64,000 bases of DNA from an uncultured Eubacteriales bacterium (GCA_959602365.1 CAUGSS010000006.1:1-64000), one strand, 5' to 3'. Counted from the stretch's first letter, positions 1 to 8,066 are shown. Notes: a model not told the origin generated them from the sequence alone. Program-made: numbers and translations.

Positions 1-175
1 CTCAGGATGACAAAAGAGGGGAATGCTCAGGATGACAAAAGAGGGGAATGCTCAGGATGACAAAAGAGGGGAATGCTCAGTATGACAAGAAAGAAAATGC
101 TCCTCAGTATGACAGGGGTGGAAGTGCTCAGTATGACAGGAGAAGGAGTGCTTCAGGATAACATGGGTGGGGAAG
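1..175. repeat. Minisatellite array, right flank of a palindromic repeat
   Basis: Tandem units of about 25 bp built on CTCAGGATGACA followed by a purine-rich spacer, decaying towards the right end. The same unit flanks palindromic repeats elsewhere in the window, so this is probably the right arm of a repeat locus cut by the window edge. The minus-strand reading frame through it is low complexity and not considered a gene. Confidence 0.85.
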
Positions 176-271
176 AGCCCCCGGTGACGAATGGAAGGGC
201 GTTTGAACGATAGAAATAGGATGGGGTTTCGCAAAACGCGATCAAGAAAAATGATATATGAGGTAATCACT

Positions 272-1630
272 ATGTCCGACCACAATTTTTACGATTCCCT
301 GAGGAAATTTGCCGCCGACCAGCCGCTGCGGCTTCACATGCCCGGCCACAAGGGAAAGGGGCTGCCCATGGAGGAGTGGGACGCGCTGGCCCCTCTGGAC
401 TTCACCGAACTGACCCCCACCGGCGACCTGTACGGGGACGGGGACGACTGGCTGGAGGAGTCGGAGCGGCTGTGGGCCTGGGACTGGGGGATGGATGCGG
501 CCTTCTACTCCACCGGCGGCTCCACCCAGGGCATTTTTACGCTGTTTGCCCTGTTCACCCGGCCCGGGGACACGGTGCTGGTGGACCGGGTGTGCCACAA
601 GAGCGTGCACAACGCCCTGGCCCTCTTTGATCTGAAGCCGGTCTGGCTGCTGCGCCCCTGGGAGCCGGAGTGCGCCGTCACCGGGCCGATGACGGCAGAG
701 GTGCTGGAGGCGGCGTTTCAGGCCCATCCCGAGGCAAAGGCCGCCCTGGTGACCAGCCCCACCTATTACGGGGTGCTCAGCGATGTGGACGAGCTGGGGA
801 AAATCTGCCGCAGCCACGGGGCCAGGCTGCTGGTGGACGGCGCCCACGGGGCCCATCTGCCCCTGGTACTGCCCCGGGAGCCCAACTGCCTGTTGGGCCA
901 CAATCCCTATCAGGGGGCGGACGGCGTGGCGGTCTCCGCCCACAAGACCCTGCCCGCCCCGGGGCAGACCGGTCTGGTTTTCGCCAATGGGGCGGGCATC
1001 CGGGGGCTGCGCCGGGCGGCGGAGCTCACCGGCACCAGCTCCCCCTCCTTTGTGATGATGGCCGCCCTGGACAGGCTGCGGCCCTGGCTCCACCAGGAGG
1101 GCCGGGGCTCCCTCCGGCGGGTGGCCGCCTGGTGCGCCGACCTGCGGGAGAGCTACCCCAGCCTGCCCCTGTCCGGGGCGGGCCTGGACCCCTGCCGGCT
1201 GGTGCTCCAGGTGGAGGACGGCCGGAAGCTGGCCGGACGGCTGGAGGAGATGGGCATCTATGTGGAGATGGCGGACAGCTTCCACCTGGTGTGCATTCTG
1301 ACCGCCGCCGACAGGGAGCGGGATATCCTGCGGTTCAAGCGGGCGCTGAATTTCCTGGGGTTAAAGGGCCGAGCGCCCTTTCTCCCCGACCTGGAGGCCC
1401 CGCCTCTGCCCCGCTCTGTTCTGACCCCACGGCAGGCCAGGTTTGCCCCGGCGGCGCGGGGACGGCTGGCCCTGGCGGAGGGAAAGGTGGCCGCCCAGGC
1501 CATCGCCCCCTATCCCCCCGGGGTGCCGGTGGCCGCCCCGGGCGAAGTGCTGGACGAAAAAATCCTCGCTTATTTGTACAAACTGTGTTATGATAAAAAT
1601 AGCGCAGTTTTGACGGTGGAACCGTCTTGA
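272..1630 (+). CDS. Orn/Lys/Arg decarboxylase-family PLP enzyme (YaaO-like)
   Basis: A 452-residue fold-type I PLP enzyme of the Orn/Lys/Arg decarboxylase major-domain family. The N-terminus has LRLHMPGHKGKG, typical of the family, and the PLP lysine lies in SAHKTLPAPGQTG near residue 235. DGAHGAH is the expected cofactor-binding aspartate region. The length matches the short Gram-positive YaaO/SpeA-type proteins without the N-terminal wing domain. The start is the ATG at 272, with GAGGT seven bases upstream; an upstream ATG at 191 has no such site. The substrate (arginine, lysine or ornithine) cannot be told from sequence. In Bacillus yaaO lies just before tmk-yaaQ-yaaR-holB; here holB follows after a repeat block. 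Confidence 0.88.
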   Translation: MSDHNFYDSLRKFAADQPLRLHMPGHKGKGLPMEEWDALAPLDFTELTPTGDLYGDGDDWLEESERLWAWDWGMDAAFYSTGGSTQGIFTLFALFTRPGDTVLVDRVCHKSVHNALALFDLKPVWLLRPWEPECAVTGPMTAEVLEAAFQAHPEAKAALVTSPTYYGVLSDVDELGKICRSHGARLLVDGAHGAHLPLVLPREPNCLLGHNPYQGADGVAVSAHKTLPAPGQTGLVFANGAGIRGLRRAAELTGTSSPSFVMMAALDRLRPWLHQEGRGSLRRVAAWCADLRESYPSLPLSGAGLDPCRLVLQVEDGRKLAGRLEEMGIYVEMADSFHLVCILTAADRERDILRFKRALNFLGLKGRAPFLPDLEAPPLPRSVLTPRQARFAPAARGRLALAEGKVAAQAIAPYPPGVPVAAPGEVLDEKILAYLYKLCYDKNSAVLTVEPS

Positions 1631-1664
1631 ATTGGCCCGGGACGTTTTCCGCACTCTGTCGTTC

Positions 1665-2125
1665 TTAGGCATTTCCCCTCTTGTCATCCTTAGGAGCATT
1701 TCCCCTCTTGTCATCCTTAGGAGCATTCTCTCTTTTGTCATCCTGAGGAGCACTTCCCTTTTTGTTATCCTGAGGAGTGCTTTCCCTTTTGTCATCCTGA
1801 GGAGTGCTTTCCCTTTTGTCATCCTGAGGAGTGCTTTCCCTTTTGTCATCCTGAGGAGCGGCAGCGACGAAGGATCGTTCCCCCGCAGCCGGCGGACGCA
1901 AAAAGAAGATCCTTCGCTGCGCTCAGGATGACAGAGAAAAGGACTCAGGATGACAGAGAAAAGGACTCAGGATGACAGAGGAAAGGGCTCAGGATGACAG
2001 AGGAAAGGGCTCAGGATGACAGAGGAAAGGGCTCAGGATGACAGAGAAAAAGGCTCAGGATGACAGAGGAAAGGGCTTAGGATGACAGAGGAAAGAACTC
2101 TGACAGAGAAAAGCGCTCAGGATGA
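1665..2125. repeat. Palindromic repeat with mirrored minisatellite arms
   Basis: The left arm (about 1665-1844) is a tandem array of roughly 27-bp units GTCATCCTGAGGAGTGCTTT plus a CCCTTTT tail. The core is an imperfect palindrome at 1845-1932 with ends GTCATCCTGAG and CTCAGGATGAC and inner GAAGGATC / GATCCTTC. The right arm (1933-2125) has 22-bp units CAGGATGACAGAGGAAAGGG. The right arm is close to the reverse complement of the left. No gene is seen here. It occupies the place where tmk-yaaQ-yaaR lies in Bacillus. Confidence 0.9.
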
Positions 2126-2175
2126 CGGCGCACAGCATTACTGGAATTGAACCGTGTGGAACAGGAGGCGGCGCA

Positions 2176-2979
2176 ATGGAACAGCATCATATTCCCTTTC
2201 ACGCCACCATTCTGACCGGTGCGCCCCAGGCCAGACGCCAGCGGGGGCTGGAGATGGCCCGGGCGCTGGTGTGCTCCGCCCCGGAGGGACCGGACGGAAA
2301 GCCCTGCGGGGTGTGCCGGGACTGCCGCAAGGTGAGCGAGGGCATCCACCCGGATGTGATCCCGGTGGAACGCTTTATGGAGGAGAAGGACATCGGCGGT
2401 GAGATCAAGATCGGCCCCATCCGCGCCCTGCGCTCTGACGCCTTCATCCGGCCCAATGAGGCCGCCCGGAAGGTGTACCTCATCGACAATGCCCAGAATC
2501 TGAATCTGAATGCCCAGAACGCCCTGCTCAAGCTGCTGGAGGAGGGGCCGGAGTACACCGCCTTCCTGCTGATGTGCGACCAAAGCGGCGCTCTGCTGGA
2601 GACCATCCGCTCCCGCTGCGCGCTGCTCCATGTCCAGGAGGGGGCGGTCCCCGAGGACGCCGACGCCGCGGCCTTTGCCCGGGCCCTATGCGCCGGCAGC
2701 GAGCTGGAGCGGTGCGCCTTCCTGGTACAGCTGGAGCGGGATAAGCCCGACCGCCAGAAGCTGGAGGGATTTCTCGCCGCCCTGGAGGCCATCTTTGACG
2801 ATGCCGCCCTGGGGGGGGTCACCGGCCGGTTTCAGAGCCGGGAGGCCCGGGAGTTGGCCGGCCGCCAGAGCCGCGGAACGCTGCTGGAGTGGTCGGAGCG
2901 CTGCCGCCGGGCCCGGGGGATGCTCACCTTCCACCTGGGGACGGGCCATCTGCTGGGCTGGCTGGGGGCCGGACTTTGA
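2176..2979 (+). CDS. holB: DNA polymerase III delta' subunit
   Basis: A 267-residue clamp-loader delta' subunit. It has the zinc-binding CGVCRDC cluster with an upstream cysteine (residues about 29-41), the AAA+ segment NLNAQNALLKLLEEGP, and the sensor-like IRSRC motif (LLETIRSRCALL). It lacks a functional P-loop, as expected of delta'. The start is the ATG at 2176, preceded by AGGAGG at 2163-2168; an upstream in-frame ATG at 2122 lies in the repeat. ricT follows after 31 bases, the usual Firmicutes order. Confidence 0.95.
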   Translation: MEQHHIPFHATILTGAPQARRQRGLEMARALVCSAPEGPDGKPCGVCRDCRKVSEGIHPDVIPVERFMEEKDIGGEIKIGPIRALRSDAFIRPNEAARKVYLIDNAQNLNLNAQNALLKLLEEGPEYTAFLLMCDQSGALLETIRSRCALLHVQEGAVPEDADAAAFARALCAGSELERCAFLVQLERDKPDRQKLEGFLAALEAIFDDAALGGVTGRFQSREARELAGRQSRGTLLEWSERCRRARGMLTFHLGTGHLLGWLGAGL

Positions 2980-3010
2980 CCGGCCATTGTTTGCAAGGAG
3001 AACATGAGCT

Positions 3011-4243
3011 ATGACAGAAATCATCAGCGTCCGCTTTAAAGAGGGCGGAAAAGCATACTATTTCAACCCCAACGGCCTCACCGTGGCCCCCGGCGAGCGG
3101 GTCATCATTGAGACCAGCCGGGGGGTGGAGTTCGGCGAGTGCGTGGAGGGCAACCGGCTCATCGACGAGATGGAGCTGGTCTCCCCCCTGCGGCCGGTGG
3201 TGCGCAAGGCCACCGAGGCCGACCGCAGGACCGTGGAGGAAAACCGGGAGAAGGAGAAGCGGGCCTTCCAGATCTGTCAGCAGAAGATCCAGGACCACGG
3301 GCTGGAGATGAAGCTGGTGGAGGTGGAGTACAACTTCGACGGCAGCAAGATCCTCTTTTTCTTCACCTCTGAGGGCCGGGTGGACTTCCGGGCCCTGGTG
3401 CGGGATCTGGCCGGCGTGTTCCACACCCGCATCGAGCTGCGCCAGATCGGCGTCCGGGATGAGGCCAAGATGCTGGGCGGCCTGGGCGTGTGCGGCAGAC
3501 CCTACTGCTGCAACGCCTTTTTGAATGACTTCCATCCGGTGTCCATCAAGATGGCCAAAACCCAGAACCTCTCACTGAATCCCACGAAGATTTCCGGGGC
3601 CTGCGGGCGGCTGATGTGCTGCCTGAAGTACGAGCAGGAGGCCTATGAGGACGTGCTCAAGCGCACCCCCAAGCTGGAGAGTTTGGTGGAGACCCCGGAC
3701 GGGGTGGGTACGGTGAACTCGGTGCAGCTGCTGCGGGAGAAGGTAAAGGTGCGGCTGGATGACGACCCGGAGAACCCTCAGGTGTACTCCAACGCCGATA
3801 TCACCGTCATCCGCTCGGGCAAGGGCAAGCGGCCCGAGGGGTATGAGCTGCCCGACCCGGCGGAGCGGGCCCAGCGCCAGGCGGCCCATCTCCGGGACGC
3901 CCGGGTCAAGACTCCGGCCCCCGCCGCCCCGGCAGCTCCCGCGCAGGAACCCAGGGGCGGGCAGGCCGCTTCCGGGGAGGGAAAGGCCGGAGGCGGGGAG
4001 AAGGAGAAGTCTGCCCGCCGCCGCCATCGCTCCCACCGGCGCGGCTCCTCCGGGCCGAGACCCGCCGGGGAGGCCCAGGCGCCCCAGCAGCAGCCCAAGG
4101 CGGCTGCCCCCCAGGGCGCGGGACAGGCCCAGCAGGGCCAGGGCGAGGGGACCGGCAAGTCCAGGCCCCGCCGCCACCGCTCCCGCCGCCGCAGCGGCGG
4201 AAACAAGGGGGAGGGCGGCAGCGCCTCCAAGCCCCAGGAGTAA
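3011..4243 (+). CDS. ricT: PSP1-domain protein RicT (YaaT)
   Basis: 410 residues. The first roughly 270 residues are a PSP1/RicT protein: FNPNGL near the N-terminus, GVCGRPYCCNAFL and SGACGRLMCC carry the conserved cysteines. In Bacillus RicT works with RicA and RicF as an Fe-S complex that assists RNase Y in mRNA maturation and affects sporulation and competence. The last 130 or so residues are an unusual Ala/Pro/Gly linker followed by Arg/His-rich clusters (ARRRHRSHRR, SRPRRHRSRR), which could bind RNA or ribosomes; Bacillus YaaT is about 275 residues and lacks this. It lies just downstream of holB and ends at a strong terminator. Confidence 0.95.
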   Translation: MTEIISVRFKEGGKAYYFNPNGLTVAPGERVIIETSRGVEFGECVEGNRLIDEMELVSPLRPVVRKATEADRRTVEENREKEKRAFQICQQKIQDHGLEMKLVEVEYNFDGSKILFFFTSEGRVDFRALVRDLAGVFHTRIELRQIGVRDEAKMLGGLGVCGRPYCCNAFLNDFHPVSIKMAKTQNLSLNPTKISGACGRLMCCLKYEQEAYEDVLKRTPKLESLVETPDGVGTVNSVQLLREKVKVRLDDDPENPQVYSNADITVIRSGKGKRPEGYELPDPAERAQRQAAHLRDARVKTPAPAAPAAPAQEPRGGQAASGEGKAGGGEKEKSARRRHRSHRRGSSGPRPAGEAQAPQQQPKAAAPQGAGQAQQGQGEGTGKSRPRRHRSRRRSGGNKGEGGSASKPQE

Positions 4244-4267
4244 AACATCATTTTACGGTCACATCTG

Positions 4268-4306
4268 ACAGGCCGCCCCGACACAAGCGGGGCGGCCTGT
4301 TTTTTT
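4268..4306 (+). terminator. Rho-independent terminator after ricT
   Basis: A perfect 13-bp stem, ACAGGCCGCCCCG / CGGGGCGGCCTGT, with a 7-base loop, followed by seven T. It ends the holB-ricT transcript. Confidence 0.95.
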
Positions 4307-4360
4307 GGACCATTTTAGCGGGAAGCGGCAAAAGACCGGTTTTTGGGACAGCACCTCCCC

Positions 4361-4366
4361 TATACT
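4361..4366 (+). promoter_or_regulatory. Possible -10 element for the 4393 gene
   Basis: TATACT lies 26 bases before the start codon. No good -35 is seen at 16-18 bases upstream, so an activator-dependent or alternative-sigma promoter is possible. Confidence 0.35.
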
Positions 4367-4392
4367 GAGGAAAGAAATGGGAGGTGTTTTTC

Positions 4393-4950
4393 ATGATGAT
4401 CGCCAGCAAAAACAGCAAAAAGAGGCTGCTTCATATGCCTGGGTGCGGCTATGCCCGGCGGATCAGACCGGAACATCAGCTGCGCTTTGACTCCTTTGCG
4501 TCCGGAGTCCGGGCGGGATGGCATATGTGTCCCCACTGTTCCTCCGCTGTCGCCGCTTTCCGGCGGGAGCGCACCCTGTTGGGCGGAAGGTGTAAACAGT
4601 ATGGATTCAAACTGTGGACGGAGGACGGGACCATCCGGATTTGCTCCAAGATGGATCAGTGGATGGTGGTACCCGCCTGGGGAAAGGCATCGCTGAAGCT
4701 GCTCCACAAAAATACCCGCTCGGACGAGAGCAAAAGCGTCATCCCTGGCTATCATCTCCAGCACATCGGGGCGGATTCCATCGCCGGATATCTGGACTAT
4801 ATTCAGGACCATGACGGCTTTCGATATGCCCAGGCTGTGCGGACTCACCCGCTGCGGGGCACCAAGCGCTGGCGCAGGCAGCAGAAGGCGGAACAGAGGG
4901 CGGAATGGCGGAGGCAGACCCGCCGGCCGGTGGAGCTTTTTGAACATTAA
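4393..4950 (+). CDS. Hypothetical protein with a CxxC zinc-type site
   Basis: 185 residues, not recognised as a named family. A possible metal site combines HMPGCGY (residues about 14-20) and HMCPHC (about 44-49). The rest is basic and Trp/Arg-rich, ending in an Arg/Gln-rich helix (RWRRQQKAEQRAEWRRQ). There is no signal peptide or membrane segment. The start is the ATG at 4393 with GGGAGG eight bases upstream, preferred to the GTG at 4384 that overlaps the ribosome-binding site. It appears to be a single-gene unit between two terminators. The metal site and basic tail would suit a nucleic-acid-binding role, but this is inference. Confidence 0.75.
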   Translation: MMIASKNSKKRLLHMPGCGYARRIRPEHQLRFDSFASGVRAGWHMCPHCSSAVAAFRRERTLLGGRCKQYGFKLWTEDGTIRICSKMDQWMVVPAWGKASLKLLHKNTRSDESKSVIPGYHLQHIGADSIAGYLDYIQDHDGFRYAQAVRTHPLRGTKRWRRQQKAEQRAEWRRQTRRPVELFEH

Positions 4951-4983
4951 CCCCTCACCGGAGAACACCCCGGACCCATAGCC

Positions 4984-5024
4984 GCGCGGCCGGCCTGTAT
5001 GAGAGGGCCGTCCGCGCGTCTTTT
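4984..5024. terminator. Imperfect hairpin between convergent genes
   Basis: CGCGCGGCCGGCC pairs imperfectly with GGGCCGTCCGCGCG and is followed by TCTTTT on the plus strand. It lies between the plus gene ending at 4950 and the minus operon ending at 5032 and may serve both. Confidence 0.55.
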
Positions 5025-5031
5025 GATGGCT

Positions 5032-5337
5032 TCAGGAATAGAGCCAGGGATAGTGATCCAGCGCTTCGATGAACTGCTCTGATCCCGCCATCATCATGGC
5101 AAAGATCATCATGATGATGAGCAGCACCACCGAGCCGGCGCTGAAGGTGAACTGGAAGCGCTTGGTGGGGATGGCGCTGAGCAGCACCTCCACCCCCAGC
5201 AGCAGGAACACCACCGGCCAGAGCCGGAAGATGAACTGGAAGCTCATGAACCCGGTGAACAGGTGCACCAGGAACAGCACCCCAAAGAGGATGAGCATGC
5301 ATCCCAGGGTGAGGGTACCCACTTTATGCGTCCGCAT
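5032..5337 (-). CDS. Small multipass membrane protein, last gene of sigma operon
   Basis: 101 residues with about three hydrophobic segments (GTLTLGCMLILFGVLFLVHL, FIFRLWPVVFLLLGVEVLL, VVLLIIMMIFAMMMAG). The arrangement resembles LiaI/LiaF-TM-like envelope-stress membrane proteins. The start is the ATG at 5337 with GGAAGGTGA upstream. It overlaps the end of the preceding gene by 14 bases, so the two are probably translationally coupled. Confidence 0.8.
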   Translation of the reverse strand: MRTHKVGTLTLGCMLILFGVLFLVHLFTGFMSFQFIFRLWPVVFLLLGVEVLLSAIPTKRFQFTFSAGSVVLLIIMMIFAMMMAGSEQFIEALDHYPWLYS

Positions 5338-6148
5338 GGCCGTCACCTTCCTGTCCGCCCTGTCCGCTCTCGCCGGCGGTTTCACCGGAGGCGGCCGGGC
5401 CGTTCTGGGCGGGAGCCTGAGGGGTCTGGCCGCTCACCTGCCAGGGATCGCCGCCCTGCCGGGGCTGGGCACCCTGGGGCGCGGCAGGGTTGGCTGCCGG
5501 GCCGTTGGGGGCGGCGTTGGAGCTGCCCTGCTCCGGGGCGGCGCGGAACACCGGGGCGGCAGGGGGCTGGTTGCCCCAGGGGTCCCGGGGGCCGCCGGAA
5601 TAGGGCGGGGTCTGCCGGGGGCCGGCATCCCGGTAGTTGGGCTCATCCTCTTCCTGGTTCATCTCCCGCTTCTTGCCGGTGATGAGCCAGACGCCCAGCA
5701 GCAGCACCAGCACGCCCAGGGCAATCCGGGGCAGCCGGTAGACCAGGTTGGACAGCGGGCCGGAGAGGTACCAGCCCAGCCAGGAGAACAGGTTCTCCCA
5801 CAGCAGGAAGCAGCCCAGCACGATGAGCACCACTGCCGCGATGCGCTGGTATTTCTGGTTCCAGCGGAAGTTCATGGACAGGTTTTCCCAGATATAGCAG
5901 TCCTCCAGCTGGCAGAACTCCTCCAGGGGCATGGAGCGCAGGTTGTGGGTGTGCAGAAAGCTGTAGAACCACAGCACCAGGGCCAGCAGGGACAGCGCGG
6001 AAATCTGCAGCAGCAAGGGAAGGATGAACAGGGCCCAGAAGCAGAGCATCAGGCTGACGCCCTGGCGGTAGAGGCCGAAGTACATCTCCCCGGCCCCGGG
6101 CACCAGGGAGAGGACGAAGGTCCAGAAGCGGTTTTTCTGGTTATTCAT
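5324..6148 (-). CDS. Membrane protein with Pro/Gly-rich tail, sigma operon
   Basis: 274 residues. After a short basic N-terminus (MNNQKNRFW) there is a TM2-like hairpin (FVLSLVPGAGEMYFGLYRQG), then hydrophobic segments at about residues 30-65 and two more near 100-160. The last 100 residues are a Pro/Gly/Ala/Gln-rich, probably disordered tail. The start is the ATG at 6148, with GGAGG eight bases upstream. It overlaps the preceding gene by 8 bases and the next by 14. Its partners suggest a role in sensing or responding to envelope state; no catalytic motif is seen. Confidence 0.8.
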   Translation of the reverse strand: MNNQKNRFWTFVLSLVPGAGEMYFGLYRQGVSLMLCFWALFILPLLLQISALSLLALVLWFYSFLHTHNLRSMPLEEFCQLEDCYIWENLSMNFRWNQKYQRIAAVVLIVLGCFLLWENLFSWLGWYLSGPLSNLVYRLPRIALGVLVLLLGVWLITGKKREMNQEEDEPNYRDAGPRQTPPYSGGPRDPWGNQPPAAPVFRAAPEQGSSNAAPNGPAANPAAPQGAQPRQGGDPWQVSGQTPQAPAQNGPAASGETAGESGQGGQEGDGHADA

Positions 6149-6545
6149 GGCGGTTTCCTCCAAAGTCAAAATTGATGAAGAATTGGGAGAGCTTTTGGTT
6201 GATGTCCTGGTACCCCTCCTCCAGCTGGTCGGTGAAGGCACTGAACCGCTGGGCGGTGGAGGACAGGGCGGGGTTTTGCTGGGCGGACTGGGAGAATTGG
6301 CCCACGCTCTTGCCGCCGGCGAAGAGCATGACCAGGCAGGCGGCGGTGGCCATGGCCACCCGAAGGCAGTAGGCGATGAACTGTTTTTGCTGAGAGGGCT
6401 TTTGTTCCGGGGGTTGGGCCGTCTGGGCCTGGGCCAGAATCTCGGCTTTCATGGTCCGGGGGGCGGAGAGCAGGCCCTGCTCTTCAGAACAGGCGATCAG
6501 CTCTTCCAGGGCCTGGTCGCTGAGATAGTCGAATTGCATATTCAC
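6141..6545 (-). CDS. Putative anti-sigma factor, single-pass membrane protein
   Basis: 134 residues: an acidic soluble N-terminal half (FDYLSDQALEELIACSEEQG), one transmembrane helix (AYCLRVAMATAACLVMLFAG), and a C-terminal extracytoplasmic helix. The GTG at 6545 overlaps the sigma-factor stop as GTGA and sits eight bases after AAGGAG; the in-frame ATG at 6539 is less well spaced. Position directly after a sigma factor and one membrane span fit an anti-sigma factor. No HxxxCxxC zinc motif is present, so it is not a ZAS-type protein. Confidence 0.75.
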   Translation of the reverse strand: MNMQFDYLSDQALEELIACSEEQGLLSAPRTMKAEILAQAQTAQPPEQKPSQQKQFIAYCLRVAMATAACLVMLFAGGKSVGQFSQSAQQNPALSSTAQRFSAFTDQLEEGYQDINQKLSQFFINFDFGGNRHE

Positions 6546-7048
6546 AGTACCTGCTCCTTTCTGATGAGTTTCTTGAGCTGGGCCTTGGCCCGGTAGACCC
6601 GGGTCTGTACGGTTTTGAGGTTCTGTCCGGTGTTGTCGGCGATCTCCTGGAAGCTGCGCTCCTCCACAAAGTAGAGCAGCGCCGTGGAGCGGTAGGGCTC
6701 TTTCAGTGTTTCGCAGGCACACCGAAGCTCCTCCTGAACCTCCTGTTCCAGCACCTGCCGCTCCGGATCCGGGGCGGCGTCTGGGACCCAGGGCAGGGCC
6801 TCCTCTCCGTCGGGCACCAGCTGCAGCCGCCGGCGGCGGAGAAAGTCGGTGCACTTATTGGCGGCGATGCGGCACAGCCAGGCCTTTTCATGCTGTCCGT
6901 CGAACCGGTCCAGGGCGCTCCAGGCCGAGAGGAAGGTCTCCTGGGTCAGATCCTGGGCTTCAAAATAGTTGCCCACCATCCGGTAGCACAGGGTGAACAC
7001 CAGGTCCTGGTAGCGGTCGACCAGCTGTTCTAATGTGATGGGTTCTAT
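6542..7048 (-). CDS. RNA polymerase ECF-type sigma factor (non-standard start)
   Basis: 168 residues. Region 2 spans about residues 5-75 (LVDRYQDLVFTLCYRMVGN, then AQDLTQETFLSAW). Region 4 spans about 105-160 (EPYRSTALLYFVEERSFQEI, then TVQTRVYRAKAQLKKL). Region 2 homology begins well before the first usual start codon (GTG at 7000). The only well-spaced candidate is an ATA at 7048, eight bases after GGAGG; there is no in-frame ATG, GTG or TTG between. First gene of a four-gene overlapping operon. It probably directs RNA polymerase to envelope-response promoters and may be autoregulated. Confidence 0.88.
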   Translation of the reverse strand: MEPITLEQLVDRYQDLVFTLCYRMVGNYFEAQDLTQETFLSAWSALDRFDGQHEKAWLCRIAANKCTDFLRRRRLQLVPDGEEALPWVPDAAPDPERQVLEQEVQEELRCACETLKEPYRSTALLYFVEERSFQEIADNTGQNLKTVQTRVYRAKAQLKKLIRKEQVL

Positions 7049-7085
7049 GTCGGCCGCCTCCTCTCGTGAGATGCATCTTCTATCA

Positions 7086-7091
7086 AGTATA
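7086..7091 (-). promoter_or_regulatory. -10 element of the sigma operon
   Basis: TATACT on the minus strand, 38 bases before the putative start. The -35 region (ATACAA at 17 bp) is weak. A GAAAC further upstream is at the wrong spacing from CGTTAT to be a clear ECF promoter. Confidence 0.45.
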
Positions 7092-7159
7092 ACGCAGCCG
7101 GACTGGAATTGTATTCAGTTTCTAAAGGATTTGTTTATTTTTTTTGAGGGTTTTCTGAT

Positions 7160-7860
7160 CTCTTCCCGTCATCTTGGGGAGCGGCAGCGACGAAGGATCT
7201 TTTTGCCCCAAGACCGCCGGGCGGCGAAAAAGGATCCTTCGCTGCGCTCAGGATGACAGAGGGGAGAGCGCCCAGGATGACAATGGGGGGGATGTACTCA
7301 GGAAGACAGAAGGAAGCGCTCAAGATGACATCTTCCACATTCCCGTCATCCTGAGGAGCGGCAGCGACGAAGGATCTTTTTGCCCCAAGACCGCCGGGCG
7401 GCGAAAGAAGATCCTTCGCTGCGCTCAGGATGACAGAGGGGAAAGCGCCCAGGATGACAATGGGGGATGTACTCAGGAAGACAGAGGGAAGCGCTCAAGA
7501 TGACATCTTCCACATTCCCGTCATCCTGAGGAGCGGCAGCGACGAAGGATCTTTTTGCCCCAAGACCGCCGGGCGGCGAAAGAAGATCCTTCGCTGCGCT
7601 CAGGATGACAGAGGGGAAAGCGCCCAGGATGACAATGGGGGATGTACTCAGGAAGACAGAGGGAAGCGCTCAAGATGACATCTTCCACATTCCCGTCATC
7701 CTGAGGAGCGGCAGCGACGAAGGATCTTTTTGCCCCAAGACCGCCGGGCGGCGAAAGAAGATCCTTCGCTGCGCTCAGGATGACAGAGGGGAAAGCGCCC
7801 AGGATGACAATGGGGGATGTACTCAGGATGACAGAAGGGGAAAATTCAGGAGGACAGGGG
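7160..7860. repeat. 175-bp higher-order tandem repeat with four palindrome cores
   Basis: Palindromic cores at 7168-7257, 7345-7434, 7520-7609 and 7695-7784. The last three are exactly 175 bp apart and almost identical, including the spacer GAAGCGCTCAAGATGACATC. The first copy is slightly diverged. This is a recent amplification of a repeat plus its minisatellite arm. It fills the spacer between divergent genes. Open frames through it are repetitive and not counted as genes. Confidence 0.92.
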
Positions 7861-7966
7861 GAAAGCCCGGAATAACAGGAGGGCGAGACCGGAATGGCGG
7901 GAGGACTATGCTTTTATAATAAGTACATATAACAAAATATTTTTCTATTTTTGTGGAAAAACACCT

Positions 7967-7995
7967 TTGAAAAGTTCTGAAAAACGGAATAGAAT
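7967..7995 (+). promoter_or_regulatory. Sigma-A promoter for the 8067 gene
   Basis: TTGAAA (7967-7972), a 17-base spacer and TAGAAT (7990-7995), about 70 bases upstream of the start codon, in a locally AT-rich patch. Confidence 0.65.
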
Positions 7996-8066
7996 AAAAA
8001 TTGTACCGGGGCTGGGCGGCCCTCCGCCGCCCCGGCTGATCTTTCAGAAACGGAGGAACATGGAAT

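Noticed and set aside
242..1285. Long minus-strand open frame opposite the decarboxylase gene
   Set aside because: GC-rich shadow frame (Gly/Gln/Pro/His-rich) without motifs; the plus-strand protein has clear family motifs. The same applies to the long plus-strand frames opposite serS, mnmG, hisS, aspS and the DUF3825-like gene.
1632..1931. Open frames through the repeat arrays (for example repeated FVILRSAFP or HPEE-like peptides)
   Set aside because: They are translations of 22-44 bp tandem DNA repeats, occur on both strands, and have no ribosome-binding site or family pattern.
7086..7130. Classic ECF autoregulatory promoter (GAAAC ... CGT) before the sigma operon
   Set aside because: Both parts exist, but the gap is 23 bases instead of about 16-17.
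7160..7860. CRISPR array
   Set aside because: The 175-bp units repeat in full, spacers included, with no unique spacers and no cas genes; the repeat contains long palindromes of the dispersed family.
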